48,599 nucleotides of DNA from Myxosarcina sp. GI1 (GTDB taxonomy: Bacteria > Cyanobacteriota > Cyanobacteriia > Cyanobacteriales > Xenococcaceae), in contig NZ_JRFE01000029.1 in NCBI RefSeq assembly GCF_000756305.1, positions 1-48,599 of the forward strand. Reading direction: 5' to 3'. A program made the position numbers and the translations under genes. The notes below the pieces were generated by a model. The model was not told where the DNA came from. It saw nothing but the letters and a program-made list of their open reading frames with translations, and ran no database searches. Position 1 is the first letter of the stretch. The number at the start of each line of letters is the position of its first letter. Positions 17,801-25,600 of this stretch are shown piece after piece.

Positions 17801-19684
17801 GCGATCGCGATTTATATTGGCGATAAGTTTAGTTATTTAGGCAAAAATTCTCAAAATCAAAGACTATATGCAATTAATCCCGAAAATAGACGAGATTATG
17901 AGGCTTTGTTTGAAGAGTTGTTCGATCTGAATTGGACACCAAGTAAGATTTTGCATTTGTGGAGTGTTACACCCGAAAAGCAAAAAGAGGATGTTCAAAC
18001 AAGGGGATTTTGTTCTTTATTGTTTGTCGTGCAGGCTTTAGTGAAGAAAGATCGCGCACAGAAACGCAGAGAGGATTTATCTTTTGTTGTTATTTCTAAC
18101 AATCTTCAGTCGGTTACGGGTGAGGAAGTAATTACTCCAGAGAAAGCCACTATCCTCGGCGCGGTTAAAACGATTCCTTTAGAGTATCCCCATATTTCTT
18201 GTCGCAGTATCGATGTTAGCTTTCCTACTGTTTCAGAAGAAAAACTTGCTGAACAATTAATAACAGAAGTTTATACTTCAACTTCAGACCAAATTATTGC
18301 CTATCGGAGTAAACATCGGTGGATACAAACCTTTGAACCCGTCAGACTAGAGAGTAAGTCGTCTTTAGATATCAACCTCAGTCGAAATGACGAGGAGACG
18401 GGGGGACACGGGGACACGGGGATAAATGAGATAACACAACAGGATCGTTTTACCTCGGCAACATCAACTTCACATATAAGAGAGGGCGGAGTTTATCTGA
18501 TTACGGGTGGATTGGGCGGTATTGGCTTGGTTATAGCAGAATATCTAGCCAGAACGGTAAAAGCTAAATTAGTTCTCTGTGGACGATCGCAATTTCCTCC
18601 CCGCAGTCAATGGAAAGAATGGTTACACTCTCACGATGAAAGCAATTCTCTTAGTGAAAAAATTCGACAGATTCAGGCTTTAGAAGCATTAGGGGCAGAA
18701 GTTTTAGTTGCTAGTGCCGATGTGAGCGATCGCGCTTCAATGCAAGCCTTAGTAAATCGAGTACACGCTCGCTTTGGAGAAATTAACGGTATCATTCACG
18801 CAGCAGGGGTAGCAATTCCAGGCAAAATTGAGTCTAGAGATAAAGAACCCGTAGAAACAGTTTTTGCTGCTAAAGTACAAGGAGTTTTGGTACTAGAAAA
18901 AGTTTTTGCAAATACGCCTTTAGATTTTACGGTGCTGTTTTCTTCTCTTAGTTCTCTTTCGGGGGGATATGCAGTAGATTACGTGGCTGCCAATGCCTTT
19001 TTAGATGCTTACGCTCATTATCGCAATGCTAAAGATGATTCTTTTACAGTTGCAATTAATTGGGATAACTGGCAAACAGTCGGCATGGCTTCACAAATAG
19101 AAGTTTCCGAGGAATTAAAACCGTTTTATCTAGAAAATCAGAAAAATAGCATTGCTGCCGAAGAAGGGATCGAGGCATTTAAACGCATTCTTAATTATCG
19201 TTTACCCCAAGTTGTCGTTACGGGAAGGGATTTAGAAACTGCGATCGCCCAACACCATTCGGCTAAAGCAATGGAAACCCAAGCAGAGGTTACTACGCAA
19301 CAATTATATCCTCGTCCACAGTTGAGTAATACCTACGTTAGTCCTCGTAATTCCAGCGAAGAAATTTTGGTAGAACTTTGGCAACAACTTCTCGGTATCG
19401 ATCGAGTAGGCATTTACGATAATTTCTTTGAATTGGGTGGTGATTCTATTCTGAGTTTCCAAGTAGCATTAAAAGCCAAAGAAAAAGGCTTACAGCTAAA
19501 ACCCAATCAGTTATTTGAACATCCCGCGATCGCAGATTTAGCAAAGGTAGTTGGTATTGAGAAGACGGAGGAAAACCCAATAGATACGGCTGAATCTTCC
19601 CAACAATACACGGCTAATTTATCTCAAACCGAACTAAACAAGCTTCTAACCAAGATTGGTAACAAACAAAGTAGGTTGGGTTGA
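14852..19684 (+). CDS. Type I polyketide synthase: KS - AT - KR - ACP
   Basis: This 1610-residue protein has a KS with Cys161 (TACSSSL), His296 (HGTGT) and His336 (NVGH). The AT has Ser609 (GHSIGEY) and HAFH at 705-708, which points to malonyl-CoA. The KR has GGLGGIG from about 1219 and catalytic Tyr1377 (DYVAAN). The ACP has Ser1532 (GGDSIL), and a C-terminal tail resembles those preceding C domains. No DH, ER or methyltransferase domain was seen. One malonate extension with reduction to a beta-hydroxyacyl chain is expected on the thiazoline from the previous NRPS. The KS-AT and AT-KR linkers carry three kinds of translated repeats (16103, 17484, 17645) plus an 8-mer block near 18393. Confidence 0.95.
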   Translation: MTRSTTGLEIAIIGLSGRFPKSKNIEAFWQNLIDGKELTSTLPDTTTAGGILEDVELFDASFFGFNPREAEAMDPQHRLFLECAWEALENAGYDSERETRPIGVYAGVGISTYLLYNLSHEIIKSRGFVPTLIGVDKDYLPTRVSYKLNLTGPSVSVGTACSSSLVAVHLACQSLLSGECDMALAAGVAVKVPQTEEILSPGQIVSPDGKCRAFAASANGTLGGNGIGVVVLKRLEDAIADRDYIYGTIKGSAINNDGALKVGYTAPSQEGQAKVIRSAQIMAEVEPESISYIEAHGTGTTLGDPIEIAALTQAFQSSTNKTGYCAIGSVKTNVGHLDAAAGITGLIKTALALDRQVIPPSLNFDAPNPEIDFKNSPFYVNTELKKWQTNGKLRRAAVSSFGFGGTNAHVILEEAPLKSQKSKVRSQKKFWQLLILSAKTSLALETATSNLIDYLEQHPKTNLADIAYTLQVGRRMFSHRRLVVTENVEDAVKALRSPERILTQHQEAKNRLVVFMFTGQGSQYVNMARELYETEPVFRQQCDRCFALLQSQSGLDLKAYLYPQADTEQAAQQLQQTAIAQPAIFVIEYALAKLWISWGIKPVAAIGHSIGEYVAATIAGVFSLEDALTLVTVRGQLMQQLPSGSMLAIPLSEVEIQPLLNENIFLAVINGKSNCVVSGTNEAIAALQDRLTNEGIDCRLLHTSHAFHSAMMEPILKPFGDRVSQIKLNPPQIPYVSNVTGTWITAEEATNPDYWTTHLRQTVRFAEGLQELFKRSDSILLEVGAGRTLSKLAKQHPDKPPQQVVLNSLRHPQEQQSDVRFLLNTLGQLWLAGVKTDWLGFYNGEKLNRIPLPTYPFERQRYWIEPSINISSGWKTKSLAEEESGRGGDWEKDNSIQKTAKIWDSLNKAGKKQDIADWFYVPSWKRSVLPISPLNPPKMGDFENHSPQTWGARGAKSESWLVFVDELGLGKQILKQLEIAGQKAIAIYIGDKFSYLGKNSQNQRLYAINPENRRDYEALFEELFDLNWTPSKILHLWSVTPEKQKEDVQTRGFCSLLFVVQALVKKDRAQKRREDLSFVVISNNLQSVTGEEVITPEKATILGAVKTIPLEYPHISCRSIDVSFPTVSEEKLAEQLITEVYTSTSDQIIAYRSKHRWIQTFEPVRLESKSSLDINLSRNDEETGGHGDTGINEITQQDRFTSATSTSHIREGGVYLITGGLGGIGLVIAEYLARTVKAKLVLCGRSQFPPRSQWKEWLHSHDESNSLSEKIRQIQALEALGAEVLVASADVSDRASMQALVNRVHARFGEINGIIHAAGVAIPGKIESRDKEPVETVFAAKVQGVLVLEKVFANTPLDFTVLFSSLSSLSGGYAVDYVAANAFLDAYAHYRNAKDDSFTVAINWDNWQTVGMASQIEVSEELKPFYLENQKNSIAAEEGIEAFKRILNYRLPQVVVTGRDLETAIAQHHSAKAMETQAEVTTQQLYPRPQLSNTYVSPRNSSEEILVELWQQLLGIDRVGIYDNFFELGGDSILSFQVALKAKEKGLQLKPNQLFEHPAIADLAKVVGIEKTEENPIDTAESSQQYTANLSQTELNKLLTKIGNKQSRLG
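16103..16130 (+). repeat. Four AAAAGTC-type heptamers translated in the post-KS linker
   Basis: Three perfect AAAAGTC units (16103-16123) and one variant AGAAGTC (16124-16130) form a heptamer array typical of cyanobacterial STRRs. It is translated as a Lys/Ser/Gln-rich stretch at about residues 418-428. Confidence 0.8.
17484..17515 (+). repeat. 16-bp tandem duplication in the AT-KR linker
   Basis: GTCTGGCAGAGGAGGA occurs twice, at 17484-17499 and 17500-17515, with no spacer. 16 is not a multiple of three, so the two copies are read in different frames (SLAEEE, then SGRGG) and the ORF stays open. Confidence 0.9.
17645..17715 (+). repeat. C/G-rich double-hairpin repeat translated in the PKS
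   Basis: Outer arms AGCCCCCTA...TAGGGGGGC enclose two inner hairpins (CCCCC-AAAAAT-GGGGG and CCCCCC-AAACTT-GGGGGG). It is read through in frame as a Pro/Gly-rich linker at about residues 932-955. The same family occurs at 28272 (same orientation) and 19697 (inverted). Confidence 0.85.
18393..18420 (+). repeat. GGGGACAC-type 8-mer block translated before the KR
   Basis: Direct G-rich units GGAGACGG and GGGGACAC are related to the 8-mers in the ligase gene at 6555. They are translated as EETGGHGDTG in the linker just before the KR Rossmann motif. Confidence 0.65.
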
Positions 19685-19696
19685 GGTTATCATTTT

Positions 19697-19810
19697 GCCC
19701 CCCTAGCCCCCCAACATTGGGGGGAACAAATTTTTTAAAGTCCCCCACTCGCGCATTCCCTTGCGCCTGTCGTCGGCGCGGGGTCGCTCGTCTTGGGGGA
19801 TTTAGGGGGC
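19697..19810. repeat. Intergenic copy of the C/G-rich double-hairpin repeat, inverted and interrupted
   Basis: The ends GCCCCCCTAGCCCCCC and GGGGGATTTAGGGGGC are the reverse complement of the elements at 17645 and 28272. One hairpin loop carries an extra GC-rich segment (about 19748-19794) with its own GCGCC/GGCGC symmetry, apparently a second repeat nested in the first. It fills the gap between the PKS and the free C domain gene. Confidence 0.75.
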
Positions 19811-19838
19811 GATATACAAGCAAACGAGACAAACACTA

Positions 19839-21239
19839 ATGAAAACCGAAAATATTCAAGACATTTACGAACTATCGCCGATCCAGCAAGGAATTTTATT
19901 TCACTGTATTTATGCACCAGAATCGGGTTTTTACTTCGTTCAAAAAATATTTACTTTACGGGGTAAACTTAACTTTGACGCATTCGATCGCGCTTGGCAA
20001 GAAGTAGTAGCGCGTCATACCAGTTTGCGGACGGGTTTTTATTGGGAGGACATCAATAAACCCCTACAGGTGGTGTACCAACGAGTACAAGTACCAATTG
20101 GGCAAGAAGATTGGCGAGGATTAACTGTAGAAGAACAAGAACGGAAATTTGAGTCTTTTTTGCAGCGCGATCGCGATTTGGGGTTCGATCTGGCTCAAGA
20201 ATGTTTGATGCGAATAACTTTATTCCGTTTGGATGAAGATACTTATAAGTTTGTCTGGACTTCCCATTTTATTAATATGGATGGTTGGTCGGTAGCTTTG
20301 GTATTAAGTGAATTCGTGCAGTTATACGAGGCATTTTGCCAGCAACGCGAGGCATCTTTAACCTCTGGTAGTGCGTTTAAAAACTATATTACCTGGTTGC
20401 AGAAACAAGATTTTGAGGAAGCGGAAAGCTTTTGGCGCGAGAGGCTTAGGGGTTTAAAAGCACCAACACCCCTGAGTAATTTGTATACCAAGCAAAGTTC
20501 TAATAAAGAACAAAAATACGACCAGCAAAGACGCTTGTTATCCGAGACGACAACCACAGCATTAAAATCTCTAACGCGTCGGCATCAGTTAACTTTAAAT
20601 ACTCTCATGCAAGCAACTTGGGCTTTACTTCTAAGTCGCTATACGGGAGAAAAGAAAGTCGTCTATGGCTATACTACCGCAGGTCGTCCCGTAGAATTAA
20701 GCGACGTAGAATTGATGGTGGGAATGACCATCAATAGTTTACCTGTCTGGGTAGAAGTAGACGAACGGCAAAAATTACTAACCTGGAGTCAGCAGTTACA
20801 AAAGCAGTTAGTAGAAATGCGCCAGTACGAATACAGTCCTTTGGTAGATATTCAAGGCTGGACAGAATTACCGCGAGATGTGCCTTTGTTTGAAAGTTTG
20901 GTGGTGTTTGAAAAAGTACCGATGCTGTCAACGTTTCAGGTAAGTCAGGGGGAATTAGAGATTGAAATGACCGATATTTTATACAAAACTAATTATCCTC
21001 TCAACATCGTAATTTATCCTTTTGCTCAATTAACTATAGAAATTTCTTACGACTGTAGCCGTTTTGATGCTGTTACTATTGAAGGCATTCTTCAGCATTT
21101 AGAAATATTGCTACAGGGTATAGTCAATAATCCCCAAGCACGTCTTCAGGACTTATCTTTACTAACGCCATCCGAACGAGAATTTACTCGAATTTTAGAA
21201 CGAGAAGCAACCTTTAATTTTGATGTTGTACCTCTGTAG
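19839..21239 (+). CDS. Free-standing NRPS condensation domain with altered catalytic motif
   Basis: The 466 residues make up one complete C domain, from YELSPIQQGILFH at the start to DLSLLTPSE at the end, with no carrier or A domain. The HHxxxDG motif reads His143-Phe144-Ile-Asn-Met-Asp148-Gly149: the second, catalytic histidine is phenylalanine. By gene order it should join the PKS product to the amine of the next module, yet the base is missing. It could be a structural or docking domain, use another residue, or have lost function. The stop codon lies in a 28-bp hairpin element (21236-21263), so the C-terminus may be remodelled. Confidence 0.88.
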   Translation: MKTENIQDIYELSPIQQGILFHCIYAPESGFYFVQKIFTLRGKLNFDAFDRAWQEVVARHTSLRTGFYWEDINKPLQVVYQRVQVPIGQEDWRGLTVEEQERKFESFLQRDRDLGFDLAQECLMRITLFRLDEDTYKFVWTSHFINMDGWSVALVLSEFVQLYEAFCQQREASLTSGSAFKNYITWLQKQDFEEAESFWRERLRGLKAPTPLSNLYTKQSSNKEQKYDQQRRLLSETTTTALKSLTRRHQLTLNTLMQATWALLLSRYTGEKKVVYGYTTAGRPVELSDVELMVGMTINSLPVWVEVDERQKLLTWSQQLQKQLVEMRQYEYSPLVDIQGWTELPRDVPLFESLVVFEKVPMLSTFQVSQGELEIEMTDILYKTNYPLNIVIYPFAQLTIEISYDCSRFDAVTIEGILQHLEILLQGIVNNPQARLQDLSLLTPSEREFTRILEREATFNFDVVPL

Positions 21240-21263
21240 GTGCGATTCGCGAATCACCTCTAC
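21236..21263. repeat. 28-bp palindromic element (GTAGG...CTAC) spanning a stop codon
   Basis: The 28-bp element begins GTAGGTGCG, has the perfect centre GATTCGCGAATC and ends ACCTCTAC. It belongs to the same family and has the same length as the elements at 24615 and 30342. It contains the TAG stop of the free C domain gene (21237-21239). Confidence 0.8.
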
Positions 21264-21293
21264 TTATCTTTACTTTTTATACCAAAAAACGCC

Positions 21294-22562
21294 ATGAATG
21301 TCTTTGAACAATGGGAATCAAATGTTAGAAGTTACTGTCGTAGTTTTCCTGCTACATTTCATCGAGCAAAAAGTTCGATAATTTACTCTAATGATGGAAG
21401 AGAATACATCGATTTTTTAGCAGGTGCGGGTGCTTTAAATTACGGACATAACAATGAGAAAATCAAACAAGAAGTTATGTCCTATCTCAACTCCGATACT
21501 ATTATTCACGGTTTAGATTTACATACTTCGGCTAAAGAAAAATTTCTAACTAAGCTTTCCGAAACGATTTTAAAGCCAAAAAATTTAGATTACCGAGTTC
21601 AATTTTGTGGTCCTACGGGAACAAATGCGGTAGAAGCAGCTTTAAAGTTAGCTAGAAAAATTAAGCAAAGAACGGGCATATTTTCCTTTATGGGAGCATT
21701 TCACGGTATGACTTCTGGTAGTTTAGCCGTTACGGGAAACACCACTATTAAAGAAGGGATTTGGGGTACATCAAATAACGTTACTTTTATGCCCTATCCG
21801 TACGGATTTATGGCGACTTTCGACACTATTGACTACATAGATTCGGTACTCAATGATGTTAATTCGGGGATCGAAAAACCAGCAGCAATTATTTTTGAAA
21901 CGGTTCAAGCAGAAGGAGGAATTATTGTTGCTTCTGTAGAGTGGTTGCAGAGACTGAGAGAATTATGCGATCGCCACGACATTCTCTTAATTTGTGACGA
22001 TATTCAAGTTGGTTGTGGGCGTACTGGTTCTTTCTTTTCTTTCGAGCGAGCTAATATTGTTCCCGATTTGGTAGTGCTATCAAAATCAATTAGTGGCTAT
22101 GGTTTTCCCATGTCATTGCTGTTAATTAAATCAGGCTTAGATTTGTGGCAACCTGCGGAACATACTGGTACTTTTCGCGGTAATCAATTGGCTTTTGTGG
22201 GAGCAAGAGCAGCTTTAGAATATTATTGGCAAAATGATAACTTGTCAAAAGAAATTAAACTTAAAGAGACTTTTTTACGCACTTTTTTGACAGAAGAAAT
22301 TGGCTCGATTAGCGATCGCATCTCTATTCGAGGCATTGGCGCGATCTGGGGCATAGATTTAGCTAATTTTGGTGGCGCGAGTTTGGCGAAGGAAATTACT
22401 TCTTTGTGTTTTGAGTCGGGATTGATTGTAGAACGGGTTGGCAGAAACGACACGGTAATTAAAATTTTACCGCCTTTAAATATTGAAATGGCTACTTTAC
22501 AGAAAGGTTGTTCGATTTTGCAACAGGCTTTTACTAAATGTTTAGTATCACCTGTTTTGTAA
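21294..22562 (+). CDS. ectB: Diaminobutyrate-2-oxoglutarate aminotransferase (EctB-like)
   Basis: This class III PLP aminotransferase (422 aa from ATG 21294) has the EctB signature: FE..ESNVRSYCRSFPATF, YIDFLAGAGALNYGHNN, QFCGPTGTNAVEAALKLARK, FHGMTSGSLA, and PLP lysine Lys264 (LSKSISGYG). It should convert aspartate-beta-semialdehyde and glutamate to L-2,4-diaminobutyrate. EctA and EctC are absent, so its role is most likely to feed the next NRPS, whose A domain pocket has acidic residues suited to a basic amino acid. I chose ATG 21294 over upstream in-frame starts, because residues before it are encoded by the repeat element at 21236. Confidence 0.9.
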   Translation: MNVFEQWESNVRSYCRSFPATFHRAKSSIIYSNDGREYIDFLAGAGALNYGHNNEKIKQEVMSYLNSDTIIHGLDLHTSAKEKFLTKLSETILKPKNLDYRVQFCGPTGTNAVEAALKLARKIKQRTGIFSFMGAFHGMTSGSLAVTGNTTIKEGIWGTSNNVTFMPYPYGFMATFDTIDYIDSVLNDVNSGIEKPAAIIFETVQAEGGIIVASVEWLQRLRELCDRHDILLICDDIQVGCGRTGSFFSFERANIVPDLVVLSKSISGYGFPMSLLLIKSGLDLWQPAEHTGTFRGNQLAFVGARAALEYYWQNDNLSKEIKLKETFLRTFLTEEIGSISDRISIRGIGAIWGIDLANFGGASLAKEITSLCFESGLIVERVGRNDTVIKILPPLNIEMATLQKGCSILQQAFTKCLVSPVL

Positions 22563-22619
22563 CTACAAGGTGAAGTACATATCTGGGTAAAAAAACGATT
22601 TTAATTTTTAGATAATTCA

Positions 22620-25600
22620 ATGCAAACTTTAATAAAAGAAATAAAAACGAAACCGCTACAAAATTATTTAACTAATAAAACTTATTGGTTAAACCAGCTA
22701 ACAGGAGAATTACCTGAAACAAACATTCTTATCGATTGTTTAAGACCTGAAGTTTATCGAGGCAAGAATAAAGAAATCTCTTTTAACTTGTCGGCTGAAC
22801 TATCACAGGCTGTTATTAAATTAACCAACGGTTCTTCTTTATCAATTTATTTGTGTTTGTTGACAGCATTTAATGTTTTGCTGCATAAGTATACTAACAG
22901 CAACGATTTAATTGTAGGGATACCTAGTTATCGATCGCCTTCTAATACCTCTGATGTTTTACCTTTACGAATTGATGTAGATGATCGATTTAGTTTTAAA
23001 GAGTTTCTATTGCAGGTTAAAGAAAATGTAATTAGTGCTTATACCCATCAAGATTATGCTTTTGAGGAATTATTGGATTTATTAGCCATACCCCAAGCAC
23101 AAAATCGCTGTTCACTTTACGATATTGTAGTTCTGTTAGAAAATATTCACGATCGCAATTGTGTAGCTAATCTCAACAACGATCTAACAGTTTCTTTCTC
23201 AGTACATAATTCTGTAATAGAAGGAAAAATAATCTATAGTCAAGCTTTGTTTAAATATGAAGCGATCGCGACGCTAGTTAGACATTATCTGAATGTTATC
23301 GAGACGGTTGTTAAGAATATAAATACGGAAATTTCTAGTATAGTTTTATTCAAAGACGGAGAACGAGATTTATTACTGAGAGGTTTTAACGATAATGCTA
23401 AAATCTATCCAGTAGATAGAACAATTCACGATCTGTTTGCCGAACAAGCAAAGCGGACTCCAAACGATCTTGCTGTTGTTTATAACCAAGAACAACTAAC
23501 TTATCAACAATTAAGCGATCGCGTTAGTAAATTAGCTGCATTTTTACATAGCTTGGGAGTCGAACGAGGCGATCTTGTCGGTATCTATCAAACACGCAAT
23601 ATTAATTTTTTAATTTCCATCCTGTCTATTTTAAAAGCAGGAGGTGCTTATGTTCCTTTAGATTGTACCTATCCACGCGATCGCCTCAAATATATGCTGA
23701 TTAATAGTGAAGTAAAAATTCTTTTAACCCAATTTTCACTATTAGATTTGTTTGCAGACGGTTTAGAAGATTATCGGCATTTGCAGCATATTATTTGTTT
23801 GGATACTAATAATTTAGCAGACACAGAAATAAAGGGAATTAATTTATATTCGACAGAAGATATCGATCGCTGTGAAACAAAAAATACAGAAAATGTAGCA
23901 ACGGGAAAAGATAAAGCCTACACGATCTATACTTCTGGTTCAACAGGATTACCCAAAGGTGCAATTATCAGACATGATGGGGCGATTAATCATATCTACG
24001 CCCAATTCGATGCCTTGGAGTTACAGCCAGGATTTAGTTTTCTCCAAAGTGCGCCAGCGTCTTCTGATATTTCCGTATGGCAATTCCTCGCACCTATTTT
24101 GTTTGGTGGTAAAACGGTTATTGCCGATAAGGAAACTATATGTAATCCCGATAGGTTATTTGAGTTAATCAAACAAGAAAAGCTAACTCTAGTGGAACTC
24201 GTTCCTGTAGTTCTCAGCAGTTTACTCGATTACGTTTCTCAATTATCATCCCAGGAAAGATTTTTACCCAATCTTCAGTGCATGATGATTACGGGGGAAT
24301 ATGTAGCGGTGGAATTGGTCAACCGTTGGTTGAGTCTGTATCCTGAAATTAAGGTAGCCAATGCTTATGGACCAACAGAAGCCTCAGATGATATCACTCA
24401 ATATATCATTAACGAGCCTTTGGCAGCGAATCAAAAAACCGTTCCCATAGGTAAACCTTTAGCTAACAACAGTATTTACATTGTTAATTCTCAGATGCAG
24501 TTACAGCCTATTGGCATACCTGGGGAGATTTGTGTATCTGGTATTGGTGTGGGAGATGGTTATTGGCGCAATGAAACCAAAACAAAGGAATGTTTCGTCC
24601 CCAACCCATTTGCTGTAAGGGCGAACGGCGGTTCGCCCCTACTATACCGAACAGGCGATCTAGGCAAATGGCTACCAGATGGCAATATTGAATTTTTAGG
24701 ACGCATCGACCATCAGGTGAAAATTCGCGGATTTCGTATTGAATTAGGGGAAATTGAGACAGTATTGAGTCAACATCCAACGGTGTCGTCTGCTGTAGTA
24801 ATCTTGCGGGAAGATACACCAGAAGATAAGCGTTTGGTTGCTTATGTTGTTCCTCATAAAGATAATGACACCGACGAACTACCTACTATTCTGCGAAATT
24901 TCCTCAAAGCCAAACTCCCAGAATATGCCATCCCTTCAAATTTTATTTTCTTAGATGCTTTACCCCTAACTCCTAGTGGCAAAGTAGATCGACAGGGTTT
25001 ACCCGCGCCAGAGATAAATCGAGACAACCAAGAGAAATCAGATATTTTACCTCGCACTCCAGTAGAAGAAGTCATTGCAGGGGTTTGGAGTCAGGTATTA
25101 AAAACAGACTGCGTAAGCATCAACGATCATTTCTTCGATCGCGGGGGACATTCTTTATTAGCTACTCAGCTTATTTCACGGTTGCGTCAGATTTTCCAGA
25201 TCGAGTTACCCCTACGCTATGTTTTTGAGTTTCCTACCATAGCAGAATTAGCTAAAGGGGTAGAGTCGATGAAGCAATCTCAAAACGTTTTAGAAATTCC
25301 GCCTCTAGTACCCGTTTCTAGAGACGATAACTTACCCCTTACTTATGCCCAAGAAGGATTGTGGTTTATCCAGCAGTTGAATCCCGATCTTCCTATTTAT
25401 AATAGTCCTGCTGCGGTACGGTTGACTGGTTCGTTAAACATTCCCGCTTTTGAAAAAAGTCTCAATGAAATTCTGCGACGACATGAAGCTTTACGCACTA
25501 GGTTTACTCTCGTAGAAGGAAAGCCAGTACAGGTTATTGTCCCCAATCTAACCTTAAAAATTCCTGTAGTCAGTTTAGAGGATTTACCAGAGGCAGAAAG

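Noticed and set aside
19697-19810. Insertion sequence or MITE with target duplication
   Set aside because: There is no transposase ORF and no clear flanking target-site duplication, so I list it only as a repeat element.
21294-22562. Ectoine biosynthesis
   Set aside because: Only an EctB-like gene is present. No EctA acetyltransferase or EctC synthase is nearby, and the gene is embedded among NRPS genes.
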